From positions 62,001 to 126,000 of the forward strand of contig NZ_SMGK01000004.1 of assembly GCF_004339725.1 (NCBI RefSeq): DNA of 64,000 nt. Reading direction: 5' to 3'. Made by a program: the position numbers and the translations under genes. A model generated the notes under the pieces. The model saw only the letters and a program-made list of their open reading frames with translations, made no database searches and was not told where the DNA came from. Origin of the DNA: Acidipila rosea. Its GTDB lineage: Bacteria; Acidobacteriota; Terriglobia; Terriglobales; Acidobacteriaceae. Shown here one piece after another: positions 1-8,190 of this stretch (positions are counted from its first letter, which is position 1; every line of letters begins with the position of its first letter).

Positions 1-270
1 ATTACGACGGGTGTCTTTGTGCGCCTGGGGTATGTTTACGGGAACCTGATGGTGAACGTGCAGCCGACGAATGCGAAGCTCGTAGATCGTGCGCGGCGCA
101 TCGTTGCCTCGATTACTGGACTTGAAACGGCTGAAGCCGCGGAGCTTTTGCGGCAGGCGGGTTCGGTGAAGGTTGCCGTGCTGATGCACCGGCTCGGCCT
201 CAATAAAGGCGAGGCTGAAATGCGGCTGGCGGCGACGCATGGCCGGCTGCGGACGGCGCTGGGAGAGTAG
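1..270 (+). CDS. murQ: N-acetylmuramic acid 6-phosphate etherase, C-terminal part (partial)
   Basis: The frame is open from base 1 and ends at a TAG at 268-270, so only the last 89 residues are in the window. The stretch GNLMVNVQPTNAKL followed by the helical tail with ARRIV and AAELLRQAG is typical of the end of MurQ, which cleaves the lactyl ether of MurNAc-6-phosphate to GlcNAc-6-phosphate in cytoplasmic cell-wall recycling. The catalytic SIS domain lies upstream and cannot be checked. The gene faces mfd, with only 5 bp between the two stop codons. Confidence 0.88.
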   Translation: MTTGVFVRLGYVYGNLMVNVQPTNAKLVDRARRIVASITGLETAEAAELLRQAGSVKVAVLMHRLGLNKGEAEMRLAATHGRLRTALGE

Positions 271-275
271 AGCCG

Positions 276-3200
276 CTAGGAAGCGACGGGCTCGCGGATG
301 GCGAGCTCATCAAGCAGAGTGTGAACTTCGGCCAGTACTTCATCGGGCTTCGTTGCAGTCAGGGGCAGCCGGAGCACACCCTGCGGGGTGAACTGCGCTC
401 CGCGCTTCGCATTTTTTGCGACCATCTTCATCAGGCGGCCCGGATCGACGCCTGCATTTCCAGTGAAGCGAATGTGGAGCTGATCTTTCTTGCGATCGAT
501 CTGTGAGACACCGAGTTGTTCACATTCAATGCGCAGGCGCGAGGCCGCGAGCAGATGCGTGACGTTCTCAGACAGCGGGCCGTAGCGGTCTTCCAGTTCG
601 GCGCGGATGCTCTCGACGGCGTCGAGAGACTGGGAGCCCGCGATGCTCTTGTAGATGCGCAGGCGCTGATTCTCTTCGGTGATATAGCTCTCGTCGATGC
701 GGAGGCTGATGCCGAGATTGAGCTGAGTGGGTGGACGCTCCACACGCTCTTCGCCTTTGAGCTTGCTGACTGCTTCTTCGAGCATCGAGGTGTACATCTC
801 AAAGCCGACTGCCTCGATGTGTCCGCTCTGCTCGCCGCCGAGCATGTTGCCGGCTCCGCGGAGTTCGAGATCAAGGGCGGCGATCTTGAAGCCTGCGCCG
901 AGATCGGAGAATTCCTTGAGGGCGGCGAGGCGCCGGCGCGCAATCTCGGTCAGCTCCTGCTCAGGCGGAATGAGCAGATAGGAGTAGGCGCGGCGGTTGG
1001 ATCGGCCTACGCGGCCTCGTAGCTGATAGAGCTCCGAAAGGCCGTGGCGGTCGGCGCGGTTGATGACGATGGTATTGGCGAGCGGGATGTCGAGGCCGTT
1101 TTCGATGATGGTGGTGGCCACGAGAACGTCGTGCTCGTGGTGCATGAAGGCGAGCATGACCTTTTCGAGCTCACCTTCGCTCATCTGGCCGTGGCCGACG
1201 ATGACGCGCGCGGCGGGAACCAGCTCCTGTATCTTGGCAGCTATCTCATAGATAGTCTCCACGCGGTTGTGAACGAAGTAGGCCTGCCCCCCGCGTTCGA
1301 GTTCGACTTCGACTGCGGAGCGGATGAGCTTCTCATCAAACTTGGCGACGACTGTCTGGATGGCCATGCGGTCTTTAGGCGGCGTCTCGATGACGCTCAT
1401 ATCGCGCAGGCCGACGAGCGACATGTGGAGGGTGCGCGGAATGGGCGTCGCGGACATGGCGAGCACGTCAATTTCGCGGCGCATCTGCTTGAGCCGCTCC
1501 TTGTGGCGCACGCCGAAGCGCTGTTCTTCGTCGACGATGAGCAGGCCGAGGTTGTGGAACTGGAGGTCCTTGGAGAGCAGGCGATGAGTGCCGATGAGGA
1601 TATCGACTTTGCCAGCCTCGACTCGTTCAAGGATGATCTTCTGCTCCTTGGCAGTACGGAAGCGGGAGATCATCTCGATGTTGATGGGGAACTGCTTGAA
1701 GCGGTTCTTGAAGGTTTCGAAGTGCTGGAAGCTGAGGACAGTGGTGGGCGTTAAGACGGCAACCTGGCGGCCATCCTGCACGGCCTTGAAGGCGGCGCGC
1801 ATGGCCACTTCCGTCTTGCCGTAGCCTACATCGCCCACGAGCAGGCGATCCATGGGAAGGGACGACTCCATGTCACGCTTGATGTCGGCGATGGCGGAGA
1901 GTTGATCTTCCGTCTCGTTGTAGTCGAAGGCATCTTCAAACTCGCGCTGGAACTCGTTGTCAGGCGGGAAGGCATGGCCCTGGGCTGCCTTGCGCTGGGC
2001 ATAGAGCTTGAGCAGCTCATCTGCCATGTCCTGCATGGCCTTCTTGACGCGGGCCTTTGTCTTGGCCCACTGCTGCGAGCCGAGGCGGTTGAGGACAGGT
2101 GCGGGACCAGCGTCAGTGGAGCGGTATTTCTGAATGAGATCGAGGCGCGTGAGCGGGACATAGAGGCGTGCCTGCTCGGCGAACTCGAGGATCATGAACT
2201 CGATGTTGATTGCGTCCTGCGTGATCTCCTTGAGCCCCATGTAGCGGGCGATACCGTGCTCGACGTGGACAACGTAATCGCCGACGGCGAGATCGCGGAA
2301 GTCGGAGACGAAGGCTGCGGTCTTGGAGCGACGCGGCGCTGGGCGAGCGGTGACGTCGGCTTCATCGGAGAAGTCGTTGGCGCCAAAGACGACGAGGTTC
2401 GCATCCGGCAGACTGACGCCGTTGGCTAGGGTGCAGCGGACGAGAACGGGCGTGCGGAAATCACGCGCGAGGTAGCTCGACTCGTCATAGATGTTTTCGC
2501 TGCCGGCGTGCTGCAGGCGGCTGCCGAGGCGATAGGGAACCTCATACTCGCGGAGGAGATTGGCGAGGCGCTCAACTTCACCCTGATTGGGGGCGGCGAG
2601 CAGCATGCGTGTCTCCTGCTGCATGAGGGTGCGGATCTGCTCGATCATGGCTGGGATAGAGCCGTGGAAGCGTAGAGTCGGACGCGAGTTGAAGGCGATT
2701 TCTCCGAGGGTCGCATCTTCTTCGAGAACGTCTACGGCGCCGAGCTGGTCAATGTCGAGGCCGGGATGCGAGCCCATCCGGGCGAGCAGGAGTTCAGGGC
2801 GCAGGTAGATGTCGGTCGGAGCGATCAGAGAGCCGATCCCGCTGCGGTCGTGGCGCTGCTCAACCTTGTTCCACCAGCGGTCGAGCTGGTTCTTAAGCAT
2901 GGCGGGCTCTTCCACAAAGAGGACGCACCGCGGAAAGAGATCGAGCAGGGTTTTGTCTGCTCCGGCGACGGAGGCAAAGAACTCCCAGCCGGGAAAGACG
3001 GAGACTCCGCCAGCGGCGATGGACTGCGCAACGAGGTCGGGATCATCGGCCGACTCCAGGCGGGCGCCGCTGAGCCGGGCATGAACGGCGGCGAGCAGGC
3101 GCTCGGTGACAGGAGTTTCAGTGAGCGGCAGCAGGACGGCCTCATCGAGAGGCGTGGAGGAGCGCTGCGTCTCAGGATCGAATTTGCGGATGGATTCGAT

Positions 3201-3833
3201 CTCATCGCCGAAGAACTCGATGCGGACAGGGCGATCAGATTCAGGGGAATAGAGATCGAGGATACCGCCGCGGCGGGTGAACTGTCCGGGCATCTCGACG
3301 AGATCCATGCGCGTATAGCCGACGCTGGAGAGGTGGCCGATGAGGGAGTCGACGTCGACCTCTTCTCCGCGGCGCAGGATCGTGGCGAGCCCGGCGTAAT
3401 AGTCAGTGCCGAAGAGCTTCATCGCGGCGGCTTCAACGGGAGCGATGACAATGGATGCGGCGCCGGCTGCGATCTTCCACAGGACCGCGGCGCGCTGCTC
3501 CTGTACGTCAGGGTGGGGCGAGATGCCCTCGAAGGGGAGCACGTCGTGGGCTGGCAGTTTGAGCACGGCCTCAGGCGCAACGGCGCCGGTGAGGTCGCAG
3601 GCTGCGCGGAGTGCGAGCTGCATGGCATCGGCGGCCTTATTATCTGCAACCAGCAAGACGACGGGGACGCGCGCGGCGCGAGCAAAGAGGGGGAGATAGA
3701 GAGCGCGCGCGGTGGAGGTCATGCCGGAGACACGGCGTCTTCCACGCGCGAGGGCCAGGTGGCGCTCGGCCTGTTCAAAGGCGGGAGAGTGCTCCAGGTC
3801 CGCGAGCAGCTCGCGGACAAAGGGTAGGATCAT
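276..3833 (-). CDS. mfd: Transcription-repair coupling factor Mfd
   Basis: A protein of 1185 residues, usual for Mfd, which displaces RNA polymerase stalled at DNA damage and recruits UvrA. Domains in order: UvrB-like N-terminal part, a CarD-like polymerase-interacting module near residue 515 (VGDYVVHVEHGIARYMGL), a superfamily 2 translocase with Walker A GDVGYGKTE near residue 665 and the DEEQ box (VDEEQRFG) near 767, helicase motif VI region (QLRGRVGRS), and a C-terminal TRCF domain. I chose the ATG at 3833 (start MILPFVREL); a TTG six codons upstream is possible. No strong Shine-Dalgarno site is visible. A 12-bp stem-loop separates it from the upstream secreted-protein gene, so it probably has its own promoter. 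Confidence 0.97.
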   Translation of the reverse strand: MILPFVRELLADLEHSPAFEQAERHLALARGRRRVSGMTSTARALYLPLFARAARVPVVLLVADNKAADAMQLALRAACDLTGAVAPEAVLKLPAHDVLPFEGISPHPDVQEQRAAVLWKIAAGAASIVIAPVEAAAMKLFGTDYYAGLATILRRGEEVDVDSLIGHLSSVGYTRMDLVEMPGQFTRRGGILDLYSPESDRPVRIEFFGDEIESIRKFDPETQRSSTPLDEAVLLPLTETPVTERLLAAVHARLSGARLESADDPDLVAQSIAAGGVSVFPGWEFFASVAGADKTLLDLFPRCVLFVEEPAMLKNQLDRWWNKVEQRHDRSGIGSLIAPTDIYLRPELLLARMGSHPGLDIDQLGAVDVLEEDATLGEIAFNSRPTLRFHGSIPAMIEQIRTLMQQETRMLLAAPNQGEVERLANLLREYEVPYRLGSRLQHAGSENIYDESSYLARDFRTPVLVRCTLANGVSLPDANLVVFGANDFSDEADVTARPAPRRSKTAAFVSDFRDLAVGDYVVHVEHGIARYMGLKEITQDAINIEFMILEFAEQARLYVPLTRLDLIQKYRSTDAGPAPVLNRLGSQQWAKTKARVKKAMQDMADELLKLYAQRKAAQGHAFPPDNEFQREFEDAFDYNETEDQLSAIADIKRDMESSLPMDRLLVGDVGYGKTEVAMRAAFKAVQDGRQVAVLTPTTVLSFQHFETFKNRFKQFPINIEMISRFRTAKEQKIILERVEAGKVDILIGTHRLLSKDLQFHNLGLLIVDEEQRFGVRHKERLKQMRREIDVLAMSATPIPRTLHMSLVGLRDMSVIETPPKDRMAIQTVVAKFDEKLIRSAVEVELERGGQAYFVHNRVETIYEIAAKIQELVPAARVIVGHGQMSEGELEKVMLAFMHHEHDVLVATTIIENGLDIPLANTIVINRADRHGLSELYQLRGRVGRSNRRAYSYLLIPPEQELTEIARRRLAALKEFSDLGAGFKIAALDLELRGAGNMLGGEQSGHIEAVGFEMYTSMLEEAVSKLKGEERVERPPTQLNLGISLRIDESYITEENQRLRIYKSIAGSQSLDAVESIRAELEDRYGPLSENVTHLLAASRLRIECEQLGVSQIDRKKDQLHIRFTGNAGVDPGRLMKMVAKNAKRGAQFTPQGVLRLPLTATKPDEVLAEVHTLLDELAIREPVAS

Positions 3834-3877
3834 GCAGCTTAAGTTTAGCAAGGGTGAGGGTGAGAGATGGAAGGAGG

Positions 3878-3906
3878 CAGCAGGAAGGCAGAAGGCCTTC
3901 CTGCTG
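3878..3906 (-). terminator. Perfect 12-bp stem-loop between the secreted-protein gene and mfd
   Basis: The arms 3878-3889 and 3895-3906 are perfect inverted repeats around a 5-nt loop. It lies just after the stop codon of the minus-strand gene ending at 3920 and before mfd. There is no clean U tract on the minus strand, only a pyrimidine-rich stretch, so it may be a weak terminator or an RNA-stabilising 3' hairpin. Confidence 0.5.
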
Positions 3907-3919
3907 GCAGGGGAGAGGA

Positions 3920-5494
3920 TCAGGGCAGGTATTTGATATAAATGCCACCCCAGCTCTCACTGGTTTCCGGGTTGAGCATGCTGGCGGTGATGGCAAGCCA
4001 GCCCACTCTGAGCCCTTCGCGCTCTATGCCGAGGGCGGTGATGGTGGAGCCGGCAGGCGCGCTGCGATCGACGGTCTGCCCCGACATGGTGGTGTCGAGG
4101 ATAGTGGTGATGGAAGGCCTGGATGGACCATCGACGTGATAGATGCCATCGACGAGGCCTTTATCCTTGTGCGCCTTGAAGATTGCCTGGAAGCTAAACA
4201 GTCGTCCGGAGACGGCATTGAAGGCCGAGGAGCGCCAGCGTGCGGGCTCTCCGTCTTCGCTTTCACTACCGCCGGTTCCTGGCGGTTTGCCGGAGAAGAC
4301 CCAGTAGAGGAAGTCATCGAAGTTGGTGGGTGATTGGGCAAGCGGGGTGATCCGGCGGGTGATGCTGTCATAAACAAAGATGCCCTGATGCTTCGGGACC
4401 GACATGGTGGTGACTCCACCGGGATAGAGGCTGTTGCAGTAGGCGATCAGGTCCTTGTTGCCGTCGGTCGGGCAGGGGAGGGTGACGTCTCGCTGCTCGG
4501 TTCCCCAGGAGCCCCAGAAGGCTAGGAAGCGACCGTCGAAGGAGAGGTTTTCCCCGAAATTTTTGAAGGTGACGCCGGAGGTTTCCCCCGGCACCTGGCT
4601 GCCGATGCCGACGATGGTCGTAAGCGCGGGGTTTGCTCGTAGCGGAGCGCGATATATGCCGCCCATGGTGGGAGTGTCTTCATCGTCCCATGCGGTGAAG
4701 ACGGCTAGTCCGAAGGCGGCGCTGGGGGGAGCGGTGGCCCCGAAGGCCTGGGCGCTCCCAGAGCGGCGATTGGGGATGAGGGTAGAGGTGTCTGCGATGC
4801 GCTGGATGGGATCAAGGCCCTTGCGAGCGGTGAAGTCGCGAAAGTAGACGCCCGTTTTGCTGAGGCTTTCGTCCGTATAGTTGCCCTTGAAGACAAGCAG
4901 GTTGCCGGTGATTGCAGGAGCTCCTGGGAACTGGTCGAACTTTAAGGCTACATTCTCTCCGGGGACCTGAAAGCGCGAATAGCCTGGTACCGCGCCGAGC
5001 TGGCTTGCGGCTGTAAGGGGCGTGCCATTTCGCACGACGTAGACGCCGGATGTTCCAGTCTTAGTATCGGAGCCGTCGGCCAATTGGTAGTTCCAGACGG
5101 GTTTCGACGTGCCGCGTGTTGCCAGAGTGGGGCTGAGGAGGTCGATGCGCGGGAAGGATGGAAACTCAGTAAAGGTAGCGCCAGTGTTATCGGGCTGAGG
5201 GACGGCGGAGCTTCTGTCGAAGATGCGTACCGTCTGAGTGCGGCGAAGCATATCACGCAGGTAAATGCCGTGAGTGGGCTCGCCGCCATTGCCGCCTTTG
5301 CTGCGTGCGCGGAAGACTACGTCGCCAAACGCGTTAACCGAGGGTTGATTGTAGCTGTTGAAGGTGGTGTTGGTTCCGGGCATGACGCTGCTGTTGTTCA
5401 CTACGGTCGTCCAAGCAGACTGGGCAGATGCGATGCAGGCTCCCGCCAGGATGGCGAGAGAAAAGGCATTTCGAACAAGGATCGTTTTTCTCAT
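3920..5494 (-). CDS. Secreted protein with seven GIY-type repeats, function unknown
   Basis: 524 residues with an N-terminal signal peptide (MRKTILVRN, hydrophobic core, cleavage likely after SAQ near residue 25). I do not recognise a named function. The body repeats a motif ending in G-[IV]-[YF] with flanking strands: HGIYLRD, SGVYVVR, TGVYFRD, GGIYRAP, QGIFVYD, DGIYHVD and GGIYIKY, seven in all, with recurrent 'f.a.w' strands between them. Seven such repeats suggest a seven-bladed beta-propeller exported to the periplasm or surface. It resembles uncharacterised secreted proteins of Acidobacteria and Planctomycetes. It sits alone on the minus strand between a DUF4197 gene and mfd. Confidence 0.7.
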   Translation of the reverse strand: MRKTILVRNAFSLAILAGACIASAQSAWTTVVNNSSVMPGTNTTFNSYNQPSVNAFGDVVFRARSKGGNGGEPTHGIYLRDMLRRTQTVRIFDRSSAVPQPDNTGATFTEFPSFPRIDLLSPTLATRGTSKPVWNYQLADGSDTKTGTSGVYVVRNGTPLTAASQLGAVPGYSRFQVPGENVALKFDQFPGAPAITGNLLVFKGNYTDESLSKTGVYFRDFTARKGLDPIQRIADTSTLIPNRRSGSAQAFGATAPPSAAFGLAVFTAWDDEDTPTMGGIYRAPLRANPALTTIVGIGSQVPGETSGVTFKNFGENLSFDGRFLAFWGSWGTEQRDVTLPCPTDGNKDLIAYCNSLYPGGVTTMSVPKHQGIFVYDSITRRITPLAQSPTNFDDFLYWVFSGKPPGTGGSESEDGEPARWRSSAFNAVSGRLFSFQAIFKAHKDKGLVDGIYHVDGPSRPSITTILDTTMSGQTVDRSAPAGSTITALGIEREGLRVGWLAITASMLNPETSESWGGIYIKYLP

Positions 5495-5680
5495 GAGTTG
5501 TTCTTCCCTGCTGTTGAAAGTGGGTGGATGTGAAACTTGTCAGGTACAGGGTGATCTTGGATCCTGTGTCCGAGAGAGAGCGGTGACGCAGAGCACAGGG
5601 CGAACAACTCGATAGCGAGTACGGATGAACGCAGCCAGATGCGAAACTGGCGGCGAAAGATGACGCTGGTGGGGAGTAGT

Positions 5681-6391
5681 TCAGCGGCTGAAGACTTGTT
5701 TGAGCAGTGAGGTTGTGCGGGCGGCGGGATCTTTGCGTATCTGCTGCTCCTGCTGGCCAAGCATGTAAAAGAGGCCGTCGAGCGCTTTGTTGACTACGTA
5801 GGTGTTGATGTCGAGGCTTGAGCTTTTCATGAACGGCAGACTCGGCAGCTGGCCTGCGAGCGACTGATACTGCTGGGTGACGCCATTGGACTTCATCGCC
5901 GCCTCAACATGCGGGCGGAAGGCGGCGGCGAGGCTGGCTGATGTCTTGGATCTGAAGTAGTCGGTGATGGACGTGTTGCCGCCGTTGAGAAGCTTGCGTG
6001 CGTCTTCGATCGTCATCTGCTTGACGGCATCGGCGAAGATGCCTGCCGCGGCGGGCGCTGCGCTCTCTGCCGCGTGGTTCATGCTGGCGACAAAGCCGTC
6101 AATCTTCGCACCCTGACCCGCAGCGCGGAGGATTTGCTCGACGGGGTGAAGGTTGGAGGGCAGGCCGATTTTGATGGCGCTGTTGTCGAGATAGCCGCCG
6201 GGTTTGGCTACCAGCTTGACCGCGTTCTCAGTGCCGACAGAGAGAGCCTGCTTGAGACCGGAAGCGATTTGCGTGTCATTGAGTTTAGACGCTGAGCCGA
6301 AGCCGGGCAGCTGCGGGAATTGCGCGAAGGCAGCCGCGACGGTGAAGGGGCTGAGAAGAACCAAGGCGAGCGTGACGGCGCGCAGCTTCAT
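5681..6391 (-). CDS. DUF4197 family exported protein
   Basis: 236 residues from the ATG at 6391, which has AGGAG about 8 nt upstream; the longer frame to 6544 lacks such a site and would place a signal peptide internally. The N-terminus (MKLRAVTLALVLLSPFTVAAAFAQ) is a signal peptide. The mature part (LNDTQIASGLKQALSVGTENAV, then GIFADAVKQMTIEDARKLLNGG and a YFRSKT box) fits the DUF4197 family of helical periplasmic proteins, whose role is not known. The C-terminus carries ALDGLFYMLGQQEQQIR, typical of the family. It lies about 80 nt after the cytochrome gene on the same strand. Confidence 0.85.
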   Translation of the reverse strand: MKLRAVTLALVLLSPFTVAAAFAQFPQLPGFGSASKLNDTQIASGLKQALSVGTENAVKLVAKPGGYLDNSAIKIGLPSNLHPVEQILRAAGQGAKIDGFVASMNHAAESAAPAAAGIFADAVKQMTIEDARKLLNGGNTSITDYFRSKTSASLAAAFRPHVEAAMKSNGVTQQYQSLAGQLPSLPFMKSSSLDINTYVVNKALDGLFYMLGQQEQQIRKDPAARTTSLLKQVFSR

Positions 6392-6470
6392 GATGGAGGC
6401 TCCTGGCAGTGCAGCCCGATTGTAGCCCCGGAAGAGCCGGCGTGTAGAGTTGCTTTCCCAGGGCCAGAAT

Positions 6471-6923
6471 TTAGTGATGTTCTGGCTTCTCCGGGGGAGG
6501 AATGTATGCCTCGGGTGCGTCGTGGCCGCGGTGGCATGTGCCACACTCCACCTTGGAAACCATCGGCATATCGGGGTCTTTGATCCGGCTGAGATATTTC
6601 TGGTTGATCTCCATGGTCATGGCTATCATGGTGCGCGCGTTGGCCTTTTGCGGGTTGGCATCGCTGGCGAAGTTGAGCTTCTTCGTTTGCTCGTCGCGGG
6701 CGTGACAGTAATTGCATTTGACCCCCAGCTGGCCAGCGTAGCCGCGCATGAGCGTGACGAGCTCTTTGGGCGGGATGTCGCGCGGCAGCACCTGGAGGTT
6801 GGTGGGTTTAGGCAGCTCATGGTGCATATCCTGCGGTGGCGTTTTCGCTTTCTGCGAGAAGGCGATAGCGGGCGTGAGCGATAGGATGGCGGCGAGCGTC
6901 ACCAGGGAAGCTTTGTTCATCAT
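6471..6923 (-). CDS. Dihaem c-type cytochrome (reaction-centre cytochrome subunit-like)
   Basis: 150 residues from the ATG at 6923, preceded by GGAGAC; a second ATG follows at once. An N-terminal signal peptide (to about AFSQ, residue 24) sends it to the periplasm. Two haem-binding motifs are present: CNYCH at residues 70-74 and CGTCH at 127-131. The region around them (LPRDIPPKELVTLMRGYAGQLGVKCNYCH) is the pattern of the small 'photosynthetic reaction centre cytochrome c subunit'-like proteins common in Acidobacteria, where no photosynthesis is implied. Likely an electron carrier; its partner is not evident from the neighbours. Confidence 0.85.
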   Translation of the reverse strand: MMNKASLVTLAAILSLTPAIAFSQKAKTPPQDMHHELPKPTNLQVLPRDIPPKELVTLMRGYAGQLGVKCNYCHARDEQTKKLNFASDANPQKANARTMIAMTMEINQKYLSRIKDPDMPMVSKVECGTCHRGHDAPEAYIPPPEKPEHH

Positions 6924-6981
6924 TGCAAAAAAGTCTCCGTCAGCGGGTGCTGCCAAGTATACGGGTGAGCACGGCAATTGG

Positions 6982-7671
6982 TTACAGGGCGCGGGAAAGA
7001 AATTTGCTGTGGGGAATCACGAAGCGAGCCGGGTGATCGGCGGCCTTGCTGATGCCGATGCGCGGTGTGACCGCGATTTGCGCGGGCCGGAAACCATCAT
7101 CGGCGAAGAAGAGGCTGGCGTTGGGGTCGGTGAGGTCGGAGCCGTTGCTATCTGCGCGGGTGATGGCGAGGGCCTGGCAAAGCTTGCCGGGGCCGGAGGT
7201 GAGCAGGTGAGGCCGCGATGCCGGCTGCCGGCGCAGGCGCGCCATGGTGGCGAGACCGCTGAGGGGCTCAAGCGCGCGGATGAGCACGCAGCCTGCATGG
7301 CCGGAAGGTTCGCAGGAGGCGTTGAGGCAATAGTGCATGCCGTAGATGAAGTAGACATACGCGTGTCCGGGAGGGCCGAAGAGGATGCGGTTGCGGGCAG
7401 TTTCTCCGGCATAGGCATGGGCTGCCGGATCATCGAGGCCGAAGTAGGCCTCTGTTTCGACGATGCGGCCAGTGAGTTGTTCGCCGTCAAGGATACGGAC
7501 GATGAGCTTGCCGAGAAGGGCGCGCGCAACTCTATCCGGCGCGGGGAGGAAGAAATCGCGTTGGAGAGGAGTGGCCAGTGGCGTAAGTAGGGCGTGTTGA
7601 TATTGAGGCTGAGGATTTTGATGATGCTCCATCCTTTCGCGATGGATTGCGAAAGGATGGGCTGACGGCAT
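6982..7671 (-). CDS. DNA-3-methyladenine glycosylase (AAG/MPG family)
   Basis: 229 residues from the ATG at 7671, which directly abuts the bcp stop codon (TAA-ATG). The core LARALLGKLIVR, GRIVETEAYFGLDDPAAHAYAG, RNRILFGPPGHAYVYFIYGMHYCLN and LTSGPGKLCQALAI is that of alkyladenine glycosylases, which excise alkylated purines in base excision repair; the Glu of VETEAY is the catalytic residue of the family. A second possible start at 7632 removes 13 residues and lies at the edge of a 12-bp stem-loop; since that hairpin would otherwise be in coding sequence, the shorter form is a real option. Stop is 58 nt before the cytochrome gene start. Confidence 0.92.
   Translation of the reverse strand: MPSAHPFAIHRERMEHHQNPQPQYQHALLTPLATPLQRDFFLPAPDRVARALLGKLIVRILDGEQLTGRIVETEAYFGLDDPAAHAYAGETARNRILFGPPGHAYVYFIYGMHYCLNASCEPSGHAGCVLIRALEPLSGLATMARLRRQPASRPHLLTSGPGKLCQALAITRADSNGSDLTDPNASLFFADDGFRPAQIAVTPRIGISKAADHPARFVIPHSKFLSRAL
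7629..7660 (-). repeat. Perfect 12-bp inverted repeat just after bcp
   Basis: Arms 7629-7640 and 7649-7660 are perfectly complementary around an 8-nt loop, 11 nt past the bcp stop codon on the minus strand. It overlaps the first codons of the longest glycosylase frame. No U tract follows. It may stabilise the bcp transcript or reduce read-through into the glycosylase gene. Confidence 0.5.
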
Positions 7672-8139
7672 TTACTTCGTTTTGAGTTCCTTGATGGCGG
7701 CAAGAACTTCTTCGGCATGGCCTTCGGGCTTGACCTTGGGAAAGATCCTGAGCAGGGTCTGGTCGGGACCGATGACGAAGGTGGTGCGCTCGATGCCCAT
7801 AACCTTCTTTCCGTACATATTCTTCTCTTTGAGGACTCCGAACTGATTGCAGACCTTCTCGTCAACATCGGCAAGCAGCGGGTAGTTGAGGTCGTACTTG
7901 GCTTTGAACTTCGCCTGCGCTTTGGGTGTGTCTCGGGAGATGCCGAGGACGACGGCTCCGGCCTTCTGGAGCTTGGTGAACGTGTCGCGGAAACCGCAGG
8001 CCTCAATGGTGCAGCCGGGCGTATCGGCCCTGGGGTAGAAGAAGAGGACAACGGGCTTGTCCTTGAAGTCGCTGAGGTGGACGGTCTTGTCCTGGTCATC
8101 CTGCAGGGTGAAATCGGCGACTTTTTCGTGTAGCTCCAT
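7672..8139 (-). CDS. bcp: Thioredoxin-dependent thiol peroxidase Bcp (peroxiredoxin Q)
   Basis: 155 residues, normal for Bcp, a cytoplasmic peroxidase that reduces H2O2 and organic hydroperoxides using thioredoxin. FYPRADTPGCTIEACGFRD carries the peroxidatic Cys43 and the resolving Cys48 five residues on, the arrangement of the atypical 2-Cys BCP type. ERTTFVIGPD near residue 115 is the conserved C-terminal strand. The start at 8139 has AGGAG nearby. It is divergent from the secreted-protein gene at 8191, with which it shares a short promoter region, and is followed without a gap by the DNA glycosylase gene, giving a small oxidation/alkylation-damage pair. Confidence 0.96.
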   Translation of the reverse strand: MELHEKVADFTLQDDQDKTVHLSDFKDKPVVLFFYPRADTPGCTIEACGFRDTFTKLQKAGAVVLGISRDTPKAQAKFKAKYDLNYPLLADVDEKVCNQFGVLKEKNMYGKKVMGIERTTFVIGPDQTLLRIFPKVKPEGHAEEVLAAIKELKTK

Positions 8140-8190
8140 GGGAGGACTCCTGTTGAATAAATGTTGCGTCTTATAGATTGTTCCTTAAGC

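Noticed and set aside
2766..3827. Long plus-strand reading frame (353 codons) opposite mfd
   Set aside because: It is fully antisense to mfd, which has all conserved domains; high GC content keeps the opposite frame open. No ribosome site and no recognisable product.
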